From: Jatrophihabitans_A sp035248685
GTDB lineage: Bacteria; Actinomycetota; Actinomycetes; Mycobacteriales; Jatrophihabitantaceae
Assembly (NCBI GenBank): GCA_035248685.1
Contig: DATFHF010000073.1
Location: forward strand, 1-64,000
Direction: 5' to 3'
DNA length: 64,000 nt
In this document: one piece after another, positions 37,999 to 46,780 of the stretch
How the letters are laid out: each line of letters opens with the position of its first letter
Position numbering within the stretch: position 1 is the first letter of the stretch
Program-made: the position numbers and the translations under genes
Notes under the pieces: model-generated
What the model saw: only the letters and a program-made list of their open reading frames with translations
Told to the model about the DNA's origin: nothing
Database searches by the model: none

Positions 37999-38365
37999 TT
38001 CGGCTATCGCGCGTCACACGAGTCGTGGAAGCCAGCGGCGTTGCGCGCGGTGATCGTCGGGTCGGTTGCGGCGGACGCCTACTCGGTCCGGATTTCGTTG
38101 GCGTAGGCAGCGGGGCCTTGCCGCGCTGCCGCGAGACGTTTGGCGTCCAACGCGTTCGCGTACCTGATGTAGGCGTTGACGCGGCCACTCGCGACCAACC
38201 GAGTGCCATGCCGTCATCGTGTGCGCTGCGCTTGCGCTAAGACACGCCATTCCCGTCTTCGTTGCGACTTCGTTGCCGATGCGCATGGAGCTTTCGCCGA
38301 ATGACTAGTGTCGGATGCTGGGTGGGCGGTGCAAGCTGCCGAGATGTCAACGGTGAGGAGCAGGG
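37999..38365. other. intergenic region with a possible decayed gene
   Basis: On the minus strand, about 38190 down to 38010, one frame reads VNAYIRYANALDAKRL, then AAARQGPAAYANEIRTE, a TAG stop, and TDPTITARNAAGFHDS, which looks like coding sequence but has no start codon and is interrupted. It may be the remains of a small gene. A GAGGAG ribosome site for the next gene lies at the right end. No hairpin or RNA seen. Confidence 0.3.
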
Positions 38366-39583
38366 ATGACGACGCTGTCGATAGTCGGCGGGGTGATCTT
38401 CGACGGGGTTGCCCAGCGGCTGAGCGAAGGGTCGGTGCACGTGGTCGACCGGCGGATCGCCGCGGTCGGGCCGGACGCGCCGCGTGATGCCGACGTGGTC
38501 ATCGATGCGCGCGGACGTACCGTGCTGCCGGGGTTGATCGACGCGCATTGCCATGCCTACGGCGGTGAGCTGGACGCGCTGTTGGGCGAGTCGCACCCGC
38601 TGAGCTATGTCGCGCTGAAGGCGGCGCGACGGCTGGCGGCGGCCTTGGCTCGCGGGTTCACCACGGTCCGCGACCCGGCCGGCGGCGACGCCGGGCTTGC
38701 TCGGGCGATTGCTGAGGGGCTGCTGCCGTCCCCGCGGTACCTCTGGCTCGGCCCGGCGCTCAGCCAGACCGGCGGGCACGGCGATCCACGCTCGTCGGAC
38801 AGCGACATCTGTGGCTGTCACCAGCATTCCGCCGAGGTGGTGGACGGCGTCGACGACCTGCGTCGCGCGGTCCGCGATCGGTTCCGGCGCGGCGCGCACG
38901 CGATCAAGATCATGACCTCCGGTGGGGTGGTGTCGCTGACCGACCCGCTGCGGGCACCGCAGTACTCGGCGGAGGAGGTCCGTGCCGTGACCGACGAGGC
39001 GAGCCGTCGCGGCAGCTACGTGGCCGCTCATGCCTATTCGCCTGAAGCCATCAGGCACTCGATCGATAACGGCGTGCACAGCATCGAACACGGCAACCTG
39101 CTCGACACCGAGACCGCGGAGCTGATGGCCGCCGCCGGCGCCTATCTGGTGCCGACCCTCGCTACCTACGACGCGATGACCCGCCGTGGCGCGGAGCTCG
39201 GCATGGCGGCGGTGTCCCGGCAGAAGAACGCCGAGGTGTTCGACTTCGGGCGGAAGGCCGTCGAAGTGGCCCGGGCCGCGGGCGTCCGGGTCGGCTTCGG
39301 CACTGACCTGATGGGCGTACTGGAGGACGAACAACTGAACGGGCTGCGGCTTCAGATCGAGGTGGACGGGCCGTTGCTGGCATTGCAGTCGGCCACCTCG
39401 GTGAACGCCGACCTGGTCCGTCGTGCGGATCTCGGACGCATCCACGAGGGCTGCGTGGCCGACCTGCTGATCGTCGATGGCGACATCACCCAACGCCCGG
39501 ACGCGCTGTGGACCGACGACGGGCGGCGCACCGTGATCCAGGGCGGCCGGATCGTGCATGCCGGAGCGGCGACGCCGGCGTGA
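38366..39583 (+). CDS. metal-dependent amidohydrolase
   Basis: A 405-residue amidohydrolase (imidazolonepropionase/prolidase-like branch). Metal ligands: LIDAHCHAYGG (H-x-H), AHAIKIMTSGG (the Lys that is usually carboxylated), YVAAHAYSPEA and HSIEHGN (His ligands), and VGFGTDLMG (Asp). Such enzymes hydrolyse dipeptides, imides or xenobiotic amides. GAGGAG lies before the ATG. The stop overlaps the GTG of the S9 peptidase gene, so the two form an operon; a joint role in peptide breakdown is plausible (Xaa-Pro type substrates), but this is inference. Confidence 0.88.
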   Translation: MTTLSIVGGVIFDGVAQRLSEGSVHVVDRRIAAVGPDAPRDADVVIDARGRTVLPGLIDAHCHAYGGELDALLGESHPLSYVALKAARRLAAALARGFTTVRDPAGGDAGLARAIAEGLLPSPRYLWLGPALSQTGGHGDPRSSDSDICGCHQHSAEVVDGVDDLRRAVRDRFRRGAHAIKIMTSGGVVSLTDPLRAPQYSAEEVRAVTDEASRRGSYVAAHAYSPEAIRHSIDNGVHSIEHGNLLDTETAELMAAAGAYLVPTLATYDAMTRRGAELGMAAVSRQKNAEVFDFGRKAVEVARAAGVRVGFGTDLMGVLEDEQLNGLRLQIEVDGPLLALQSATSVNADLVRRADLGRIHEGCVADLLIVDGDITQRPDALWTDDGRRTVIQGGRIVHAGAATPA

Positions 39584-41646
39584 CCGAGTTCCTTAGCCAG
39601 CATGCCCAAACCCTGAACTTCACGCTCGGTCGGCCCGGCCAGCTCCAGGTCAGCCAGGACGGCCGGCACGTGGTGTTCTGTCGCACCCTGGACGGCACTA
39701 GCACCCTGTCGGCGTTGTGGATCTATGACATGGAGCGCGGCACGGAACGTCTGCTGCACCTGCCGGATCCGGACCGGTCAAGCCAATCGGCCGAGGACCG
39801 CGTCCGACGGGAACGGCAGCGTGACCGGCTTCACGGCGTGACCCGGTATCGCACCGACGCCGCCGGGATGCTTGTCGCGACGGCCGTCGAGGGTCGGCTC
39901 ACCACCATCGACGTGTCGTCCGGCGAGGTTCGTCAGTTCGACACGGCAGGCCCGGTGATCGCTCCGCAACCCGACCCGACAGGTCGGGTAATCGCCTATG
40001 TCAGCGAAGGTTCCCTGCACGTCGTCGACGTTGACGGCGGCAACGACCGGGTCCTGATGGCGTCGTCCGGGCCGGACATCAGCTACGGGTTGCCGGAGCA
40101 CGTCGCGGCAGAATCCTTCGCCCGGCAGGACGGGTTCTGGTGGGCGCCGGATGGGTCGGCGTTGCTCATCGCCCGAGTGGACAACTCCATGCTGGCGCTG
40201 ACCTACCTGGCCGACCCCGGTGCCGAGCGGGAGCCGCCGCGACAGTTGCGCTATCCGTTCGCAGGCGGGCCCAATGCGTCGGTGACCCTGCACGTCGTAG
40301 GTCTGGACGGCGCCGCGACCGAGGTGGTGTGGGACCGCGCCGCGTTCGAGTACCTGTTGGCTGCTTACTGGGACGATGGCGGTCCGTTGATCGTCGTGCA
40401 GAACCGCGCGCAGACCGAGGTGCGACTGCTGACGGTCGACTCGGCGACCGGCGCGACCGCGGAAGTACTTACCGACAAGGCAGATTCGCCGCTGCCGGTG
40501 TCGGTCGGCATACCGGCCCGGCTGGCCGGCGGTGAGTTGATCTGGCTGGCCGACCTTGACGACAGCCGGCGGCTGCTCGTGGCAGGCGTTCCGGTCACGC
40601 CGATGTCGTTGCAGGTACGGGAGATTGTCGATGTGTCCGGCGAGAGCGTGCTGTTCCACGCCTCGACCGAACCGACCGAGATCCACGTCTATGAATGGTC
40701 GGCGGCAGCCGGGCTCCGCCAGCTATCGACCGGAACGGGCGTGCATGCCGGTGTACGCGGTGCCGGCACCGTGGTGTTGGCCAGCCGCGGGCTGGACATC
40801 GACGGCGTACGGACCAGCGTGCGTGCACCCAACCGAGCGGACGGCGAGATCGCCTGCCTTGCCCTGCCGACCGATCCGCCCCGGGTGGAGATCTTCTCGG
40901 CCGGGACGCGCGAAATCCGGACAGCGGTGCTTTTGCCGCGCGATCCGGTGCAGGCGGCCGAAGCGCTGCCGGTGCTGTTCGCGCCTTATGGCGGCCCGGG
41001 CGGTCAGCAGGTCATGCAGGCGCGCGATGTGTATCGGCTGCCGCAGTGGTTCGCCGATCAGGGGTTTGCCGTCGTGGTGGCCGACGGGCGCGGTACACCG
41101 GCGCGCGGGAAAGGCTGGCGAGACGCGATCTGGCTGGATAAGGCCACTCCGGCGCTCGACGACCAGGTCGCGATCATCGACGATGTCAAGCAGCGTTACC
41201 CGCAGCTGGACTTCAGTCGGGTGGCCATCCGCGGCTGGTCGTTCGGCGGTTTCCTAGCCGCCCTTGCCGTGCTGCGTCGACCGGACGTCTTTCACGTCGC
41301 CGTGGCAGGCGCGCCGGTCACCGACTTCCGCCTGTACGACACTCACTGGGCCGAGCGGTATCTCGGCGATCCCGGCGAGCGTCCCGAGGTCTACGACCGG
41401 TGCGCGCTGATGCGCGATGCCTCGAACCTGCAACGGCCGTTGCTGCTGGTGCACGGCTTGGCTGATGACAACGTGCTGCCCGCGCACACATTTCGGCTGT
41501 CCGCAGCGTTAACCGCCGCGGGCAAGGTGCACGGCGTGCTGCCGTTACCCGCTACCAGCCACATGATCAGCCGCCCTGAGATCGCGGTGAACCTGCGGCT
41601 CATCGAACTGGAGTTCATCCGCAACGCACTGGGCATCACTGCTTAG
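39580..41646 (+). CDS. S9 family peptidase (prolyl oligopeptidase / DPP IV-like)
   Basis: A 688-residue serine peptidase. An N-terminal beta-propeller-like region (about 1-430) precedes an alpha/beta hydrolase domain: LPVLFAPYGGPGGQQV (oxyanion region), VAIRGWSFGGFLAAL (nucleophile Ser in G-W-S-F-G-G), LLLVHGLADDNVLP (Asp) and PATSHMISRPE (His). It probably cleaves dipeptides or short peptides after proline or alanine. No signal peptide, so cytoplasmic. GTG 39580 overlaps the amidohydrolase stop (GTGA). It ends in a 4-bp overlap with the convergent permease gene. Confidence 0.9.
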   Translation: MTEFLSQHAQTLNFTLGRPGQLQVSQDGRHVVFCRTLDGTSTLSALWIYDMERGTERLLHLPDPDRSSQSAEDRVRRERQRDRLHGVTRYRTDAAGMLVATAVEGRLTTIDVSSGEVRQFDTAGPVIAPQPDPTGRVIAYVSEGSLHVVDVDGGNDRVLMASSGPDISYGLPEHVAAESFARQDGFWWAPDGSALLIARVDNSMLALTYLADPGAEREPPRQLRYPFAGGPNASVTLHVVGLDGAATEVVWDRAAFEYLLAAYWDDGGPLIVVQNRAQTEVRLLTVDSATGATAEVLTDKADSPLPVSVGIPARLAGGELIWLADLDDSRRLLVAGVPVTPMSLQVREIVDVSGESVLFHASTEPTEIHVYEWSAAAGLRQLSTGTGVHAGVRGAGTVVLASRGLDIDGVRTSVRAPNRADGEIACLALPTDPPRVEIFSAGTREIRTAVLLPRDPVQAAEALPVLFAPYGGPGGQQVMQARDVYRLPQWFADQGFAVVVADGRGTPARGKGWRDAIWLDKATPALDDQVAIIDDVKQRYPQLDFSRVAIRGWSFGGFLAALAVLRRPDVFHVAVAGAPVTDFRLYDTHWAERYLGDPGERPEVYDRCALMRDASNLQRPLLLVHGLADDNVLPAHTFRLSAALTAAGKVHGVLPLPATSHMISRPEIAVNLRLIELEFIRNALGITA

Positions 41647-42806
41647 GCGTCCCTGGTGATCATCCGCCAGGCGCCGAGGATGGTCCATCCGATGAGCCAG
41701 CCAAGGATGACCAGGACCGCTGTGGTGGTCGTTTCGGTGACGCGGAAGTCATGCCCGCCGCCGCCGAAGGCCAGCGGTAGTTGGCCGGGTTCGAGGTGGG
41801 CGGTGGCGACGCCGACGATGCCGCGTTGACCGTTAAGGAAATGGGGTATCCGGGTTCGGATCGCGATCGGGGTGAGGATGATTTCCAGGACGATCATCAG
41901 GATTACCGCGACGGTTCGCTGGCCGAGCAGCGAGCCGAGCCCGAGACCGACGATGAACCCGACGACGGCTTCCAGTTCCAGCCACAGCCCGGTCTTGATC
42001 ATCAGCGAAACGGACGGGTAGCGGAACTGCTTCGCGTAGTCCGGATAGTTCTGTCGGGCGATCTGGACCGCCGCCGCCTGGGTCTGCGCTGCGGTGGCCG
42101 GGACGGGTCGCCCGCCGGGTCCGATGGCGACGACATGGGCGGGCGCGCCGGGCGGGTTGTCGCAGCCGACGCCGGGTCCTGATTGGTCCTTGAAGGAGTA
42201 GTTGAAGTTGCAGACGACGGTGGTCGCGTTGGCAGCGGCCCACGTCTCCAGGCCGCTTTCGGACAGGCCGGCGGGCACGGCCACTCCGTTGTAGTGGAGT
42301 TTGGCGGGCGCGGCGAACACGCACACGGCGCAGACGATGGTGAAGCCGACCGCGACGAGGGAGACGATGATGGCCAGCCCGGCCGGAATCCGCGCTAGAT
42401 ACAGGGCCAGCCGGGACCGGCCGGTGATGACCAGGTGCCGAAACATCCCATCGCTCAGGTCCACTGATCCGGCGGTGGCGCCGAGCGCGGCGGCGACGAT
42501 GAACCCGAAGGTGTAAAGCACCCCGGCCGACATCGCGGTGTAGATGTCGTAGCCGCCGGCCGAGCCGTAGGTTTTGGGCGCGACGGCGTGCAGCAGCAGC
42601 CGGATACCCAGGAAGACGGTGGGGAAGCCGATCGTCACGAGCACCAGGGTGATCATCAGGCCGCGGCGTTTGCGCAGCTCCAGGAATCTGGTCGCGATCA
42701 TCGCCCACGTGGGTATCGGCGATCCACGGTGATCGGCGCGTGCGTCGGGGGTCGCCGCTGTGAGGTCGGGCATGGCGGTTGTCATCGCTGGATCTCCCAA
42801 CGTCAT
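41643..42806 (-). CDS. ABC transporter permease (ABC-2 type)
   Basis: A 387-residue permease. Hydrophobic segments occur around residues 48-70, 93-117, 138-165, 265-310 and 358-380; between them is a large extracytoplasmic loop (about 170-250) with two cysteines (VVCNFNY, GVGCDNPPG). No binding protein is encoded nearby, typical of exporters. ATG 42806 overlaps the ATPase stop in ATGA. A second start at ATG 42785 has the same ribosome site repeated 20 bp later, so two N-termini are possible. Confidence 0.85.
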   Translation of the reverse strand: MTLGDPAMTTAMPDLTAATPDARADHRGSPIPTWAMIATRFLELRKRRGLMITLVLVTIGFPTVFLGIRLLLHAVAPKTYGSAGGYDIYTAMSAGVLYTFGFIVAAALGATAGSVDLSDGMFRHLVITGRSRLALYLARIPAGLAIIVSLVAVGFTIVCAVCVFAAPAKLHYNGVAVPAGLSESGLETWAAANATTVVCNFNYSFKDQSGPGVGCDNPPGAPAHVVAIGPGGRPVPATAAQTQAAAVQIARQNYPDYAKQFRYPSVSLMIKTGLWLELEAVVGFIVGLGLGSLLGQRTVAVILMIVLEIILTPIAIRTRIPHFLNGQRGIVGVATAHLEPGQLPLAFGGGGHDFRVTETTTTAVLVILGWLIGWTILGAWRMITRDA

Positions 42807-43825
42807 TGCGGATCTCCCAGCCGGCTGGTGACCTGCAGAAACCACGCCTCGAGCGAGGCCTGGACCGGTTGCAGCCGGTATACCGCGATCCGCTCGGTGA
42901 CCAGGATTCGCGCGACTTCGGCGATCACCTGCCGCGGCGTCCCGGCCGGCAGCGTGATCGCCAACCCATCGGCTTCGACGTCCACGGACTGGGCGATGCT
43001 GGTCTGCCTGAGCAGCGTCGCGGCCCGGTCAGGTTCTGAACAATCCACCTGGAGAGTCAGCGAGGTGCCGGCGAGCAGCTCGGTGATCGGGCCTTGCCGG
43101 ATGATGTTGCCCCGATCCACGATCGCCACCGCGTCACAGGTCCGCTGCACCTCATCGAGCAGGTGCGAAGACAGCACCACCGTGCGACCTTCAGCGACCA
43201 GCGAGCGGATCATGTCACGCATCTCGTGCATGCCGGCCGGATCCAGCCCGTTCATCGGCTCGTCCAGGATCAGCAGCTGCGGATCACCGAGCAGGCACGC
43301 GGCTACCCCGAGACGTTGCCGCATTCCCATCGAGTACTTGGCCACCCGATCATCGGCCCGATGCAGAATCCCCACCCGCCGCAGCGCCGGCTCGATGCGA
43401 GCCCGGGCCGCCGGTTCGCGCGCGGCGGCAAGCACCTGAAGGTTCTGCCTCCCGGTCAGGTGCGCGTGGAAACGGGGCTCGTCGACGATCGCCCCGACCC
43501 GTGCCAACGCCACATCACGACGCCGGGGGACCGGGTAACCCAGCAGCGACATCGTGCCCGTATCCGCGCGGGTCAACCCGAGCAGCACCCTGATCAGCGT
43601 CGTCTTACCCGCCCCGTTGGGACCCAGATACCCGAACGCGCATCCCCGCGGGATCAGCAGGTCCACACCGTTGACCGCGACGTTGGCTCCGAACCGCTTC
43701 GTCAATCCATGGGTCTGAACCGCCCACGACTGGTTCTCGTCCACCGCAGCCGGGCCGGCATGCGCGACCGTCGCCGTCACCGAAACATCCCCAGCCGCTG
43801 TTTCCGAACCTGGATCACCATCCAT
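42803..43825 (-). CDS. ABC transporter ATP-binding protein
   Basis: A 340-residue ATPase: Walker A GYLGPNGAGKTTLIRVLLGL (Lys74), signature YSMGMRQRLGVAACLLGDP, Walker B LLILDEPMNGLDPAGM, switch His in LSSHLLDEV. The C-terminal 100 residues resemble the extra domain of drug or lipid exporters of the CcmA/NatA group. It powers the permease encoded next, with an ATGA overlap. The N-terminal 35 residues precede the ABC domain and are variable, so a later start is possible. Substrate unknown. Confidence 0.92.
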   Translation of the reverse strand: MDGDPGSETAAGDVSVTATVAHAGPAAVDENQSWAVQTHGLTKRFGANVAVNGVDLLIPRGCAFGYLGPNGAGKTTLIRVLLGLTRADTGTMSLLGYPVPRRRDVALARVGAIVDEPRFHAHLTGRQNLQVLAAAREPAARARIEPALRRVGILHRADDRVAKYSMGMRQRLGVAACLLGDPQLLILDEPMNGLDPAGMHEMRDMIRSLVAEGRTVVLSSHLLDEVQRTCDAVAIVDRGNIIRQGPITELLAGTSLTLQVDCSEPDRAATLLRQTSIAQSVDVEADGLAITLPAGTPRQVIAEVARILVTERIAVYRLQPVQASLEAWFLQVTSRLGDPQ

Positions 43826-44218
43826 GCCCCCTGGTGCTTTGACGAGACAGCCCGATTCACAGCCGAACGGTAGCGCGCACTGGCTGAGAACTCGGCGTCA
43901 TCATTTACCCCGCCTGGGCGTGGCACATCAGGGACGACCCTGAACCGACCCCTGGTCCCACTCAGCGCATTGATCGACGGGGCCATCAATCTGCGGAGGT
44001 TCGGCGCGGCCGGTCGTGCCTCTCCGCGCGCAGATCACTCGTAGGGCGCAGTCAAGTTCAGCCTTTCCGCGATGGTCCGATCCGGCCCGTCAAGGCCGTC
44101 GGTGGAGAGGATCAAATGCGCAGGCGGTAGATCCCTGCACTAACTCGGGCCGACTCCGGGCGGGACTTGAGCTGTGGCTAGATGGTTGCCCGCTGGCCTA
44201 GGTGGTTGCGACGGTCGC
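43826..44218. other. intergenic region without a gene
   Basis: The 393 bp between the ABC operon and the secreted-protein gene hold no supported ORF. A TACCGT element on the minus strand near 43873-43878 could be the ABC promoter. Nothing else noted. Confidence 0.5.
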
Positions 44219-44698
44219 TCATCCGATCCGGATGTGCACCGTCTTGCAGTTGTTGCTCGGAACCGGGTCGGGGTTTCCGCTCTCGTCGTTCGCGCAGGCT
44301 TTCACGCTGACCGTGCCACTGGTGATGGTGGGGGTCACCATGATCGCCGCTCTGGTGGTCCTACCGGCAGCCAGGTAGCCGGGTTCGCAGGCTGGACCGT
44401 CCGGGCCGGTGAGGACGTGGTTCGACTGTGGACAGACGTAGTCCGTTCCATCAGCCGTGGCATTGGTCAGGGTGAAGAAGAAGTCCACGCTGACCGAGGT
44501 CGTCTGGCTGTGGTTGCGCATGGTGAAGACAACCGGCAACTCCTGCTCCGGCCCGGACCTGGTAAAGCCGGTCACTGTGCCTCCGGTGATACTGAGATCG
44601 ACCTTGGCCGTTGCGGCATCCGAGGCCGAGGATGCGATGAGCAGGCTCCCGGCAAGTGCCACTGCGCTGGCGCACAGCAGGATGATTTTGATTCGCAT
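44219..44698 (-). CDS. secreted protein of unknown function (Ig-like)
   Basis: A 159-residue exported protein: signal peptide about residues 1-28 (MRIKIILLCASAVALAGSLL...ASDA). The mature part is beta-rich (VDLSITGGTVTGF, VVFTMRNHSQTTSVSVDFFFTLTNA, AAIMVTPTITSGTVSVKACANDE) and looks like one DUF11/CARDB-like Ig domain with four cysteines (VCPQ, ACEPG, KACAN, NNCKT). A GGGGGG ribosome site is before the ATG. Probably an envelope or extracellular protein; no partner gene. Confidence 0.72.
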   Translation of the reverse strand: MRIKIILLCASAVALAGSLLIASSASDAATAKVDLSITGGTVTGFTRSGPEQELPVVFTMRNHSQTTSVSVDFFFTLTNATADGTDYVCPQSNHVLTGPDGPACEPGYLAAGRTTRAAIMVTPTITSGTVSVKACANDESGNPDPVPSNNCKTVHIRIG

Positions 44699-44964
44699 GG
44701 CACACCCCCCATGTGTCCGTTAGCGGAGCGTAAACCCTGCCCTGCCGGCCGGGAAGGGCTGCGGCGGCGGACCGGACATTGTGCCTAGCTCCTGGCCACG
44801 CGTCCATCCGAGCTGATGCCCTCGTGGGCTGACAAGGCTCTGGCCGCCGGTTGGTGTGGTTGACGCGCGTTCGTCGGCGCCCGGCGAGTAAGGTCGCCCG
44901 ACACCGCTATGCGGCTCACGCTGAGCTACGAGGACGGAAGGACCGATCGCTGTCCCCGAGTCCC

Positions 44965-45882
44965 TCACGGACGAACCTGGATGATTGTTTTCCCGTTGCG
45001 CCGTTCGGTCGGGTTGAGGGCGGCGACGGCGTGGTCGAGGGTTGCGATGTTGCCGATGTTCGTCCGCAGTCGTCCGTCCCGCACCCGCTGGACGATCTCA
45101 GCTAGTTGGCCACGATCGGCCTCGACAACGAAGTCGATCGCCAGGCCATCCGCGGGCCTCGCCTCGACCGGCCCGACGACGGACACCAGTGTTCCTCCGG
45201 CACGAATCAGGCCCGCGGACCGGCTCTGGATATCGCCGCCGATGACATCGAAAACCAGATCGACGCCACCGACGTCTTCCAGGGCGTCGTTGTCCAGGTC
45301 TAGGAACTCCTGCGCGCCGAAGTCGAGCGCCTTCTGACGGTCGCCCGCGCGTCCGGTGCCGATGACGTAGGCACCGGACTCGCGTGCCAGTTGCGTCACC
45401 ATCGTCCCGACTGCGCCGGCAGCGCCGTGCGCGAGGAGGCTCTGCCCCGCCCGAAGGCGGCCGTGATCGAACAGTCCCTGCCACGCGGTCAGGCCCGAGA
45501 TCGGCAGACTCGCGCCGACGGTGAACTCGACGTCGCCCGGCAGCGGCGCGAGGTTGCGCGCCTCGATCGCCACATACTCTGCCAGGGTGCCGTCGCGATG
45601 CCAGTCCGCGAGGCCGAACACCCGCTGTCCGACCGAAAGTCCCGTCGTGCCATAGCCGAGGGCGGTGACCACTCCCGCCAGCTCGTGCCCGGGAATCGAC
45701 GGTGTTCGGTCACGGTCGGCGCGATCGGTCCAGGTCGAGGGCCACTCCATCTCAGTCGGGACGAATCCCGACGCATGAATCTCAACGATGACATCGTTTA
45801 TCGCTGCCGGCGGCTCGGGCCGCTCTACCAGCGTCATCCCGGCCGTTCCCGCAGCCTGGTCCGTCACCACGATCGCTTTCAT
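44965..45882 (-). CDS. MDR family NADP-dependent oxidoreductase (quinone oxidoreductase-like)
   Basis: A 305-residue medium-chain dehydrogenase/reductase without zinc-binding cysteines: N-terminal MKAIVVTDQAAGTAGM, the GroES-like half with PGHELAGVVTALG, then a Rossmann half with LLAHGAAGAVGTMVTQLARESGAYVIGTGRA (NADPH loop) and IFDVIGG-like LVFDVIGG. It reduces quinones or alpha,beta-unsaturated carbonyls. The ATG at 45882 is preferred to GTG 45891 because GAGAGG lies 8 nt before it. Stands alone. Confidence 0.9.
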   Translation of the reverse strand: MKAIVVTDQAAGTAGMTLVERPEPPAAINDVIVEIHASGFVPTEMEWPSTWTDRADRDRTPSIPGHELAGVVTALGYGTTGLSVGQRVFGLADWHRDGTLAEYVAIEARNLAPLPGDVEFTVGASLPISGLTAWQGLFDHGRLRAGQSLLAHGAAGAVGTMVTQLARESGAYVIGTGRAGDRQKALDFGAQEFLDLDNDALEDVGGVDLVFDVIGGDIQSRSAGLIRAGGTLVSVVGPVEARPADGLAIDFVVEADRGQLAEIVQRVRDGRLRTNIGNIATLDHAVAALNPTERRNGKTIIQVRP

Positions 45883-45933
45883 GTGGGACACCTCTCTGTA
45901 TCGTCCTCGCCTGCTGCCCTCTTCCCACCCCGG

Positions 45934-46191
45934 ATGGCAGTTACGTTACGAGCACTACAAACCGACCGGCGCTGCCGAGTTCAAGCTGTCGGGCCGAACG
46001 GGGACGACTCCCAACGCCAGCGCGGACCGTTCGGCGATCTGGTCACCTTCACCGCCCACAGACACCCCGTCGGCGGCGCGGCGCAGATTCTCTGGTTGTG
46101 TGACGCGGCCGGGTCTGTCGTCATAGCTGGTGCGCAGGCCGTGGAGGGCGTAGACAGGGTGCATGCCTACATCGCCGCCGTGGCGGCATGA
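45934..46191 (+). CDS. hypothetical small protein
   Basis: An 85-codon frame starting MAVTLRALQTDRRC and containing GDLVTFTAHRHPVGGAAQIL, WLCDAAGSVVIAGAQAVEGV, ending HAYIAAVAA. Third codon positions are almost all G or C across the second half, as in real genes here, but no ribosome site precedes the ATG. It overlaps the next gene by 29 bp. It could be a small gene or the remains of the 5-prime part of the next one after a frameshift. Confidence 0.35.
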   Translation: MAVTLRALQTDRRCRVQAVGPNGDDSQRQRGPFGDLVTFTAHRHPVGGAAQILWLCDAAGSVVIAGAQAVEGVDRVHAYIAAVAA

Positions 46192-46690
46192 CCGCGCGGC
46201 GCGCGACGATCGCGCGGCCACGCGGGACGAGGACGCCACCGCGCGTGACGAGCGCGCGGTCGCCCGCGACGACGCCGCTCAGGTTCGCGACACCACCGCA
46301 GTTACCCGGGACGAGGAGTTTCTGAACCGTGCGCTGCGGCTGCGCCAACTGCTGACCGACGCGGAGTCTCGTCACGTCGGCGAGGACGCCCGCCGTGAGC
46401 AGCTCGCTCGGGAGCACCCAGCCGGGCACGACCTAGCGGCCGCGCAAGCCGAGATCGATCGAGAGACCCGCCGCAGCGAACGTGCCGCGGATGCGGCGGA
46501 TGGGAGCGCGCTTCGCGCTGGACTGGACTGGCTGCACGACACCTACCTGCGCAACACCCGGCGCGACCGGCTCGCCGCCGCGAACGACCGCGCGCGCAGC
46601 GGTTCGGACCGGACCACTTCTAGCCAGGATCGAGCTGCGGCCGACGCCGACCGTCAGCAGTCGGCCGTCGAGGACGCCGGACACAACTAG
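46163..46690 (+). CDS. highly charged Arg-Asp repeat protein
   Basis: A 175-residue, strongly charged helical protein. Residues 8-50 repeat R-D-x-x-A units (HDRAARDDRAATRDEDATAR, DERAVARDDAAQ), and the C-terminus repeats them (NDRARSGSDR, QDRAAADADRQQS). Such R-D-A coiled-coil repeats flank GAF, ANTAR or GGDEF signalling domains in many actinobacteria, but no such domain is present here. There is no ribosome site and the start is uncertain, so the gene may be a truncated remnant. The upstream overlapping frame (45934-46191) may belong to it. Confidence 0.6.
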   Translation: MPTSPPWRHDRAARDDRAATRDEDATARDERAVARDDAAQVRDTTAVTRDEEFLNRALRLRQLLTDAESRHVGEDARREQLAREHPAGHDLAAAQAEIDRETRRSERAADAADGSALRAGLDWLHDTYLRNTRRDRLAAANDRARSGSDRTTSSQDRAAADADRQQSAVEDAGHN

Positions 46691-46780
46691 CGCGAGCCGA
46701 TAGATGCAGGTACGACTTATCCACCTCGGCTGATGGTGACTGGTAAGCCAGTCGTGATTGACCTCGTCGAACCCGCCGCG

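Noticed and set aside
44906..44964. Plus-strand frame beginning MRLTLSYEDG
   Set aside because: It looks protein-like for only ten residues and then runs into the end of the opposite oxidoreductase gene.
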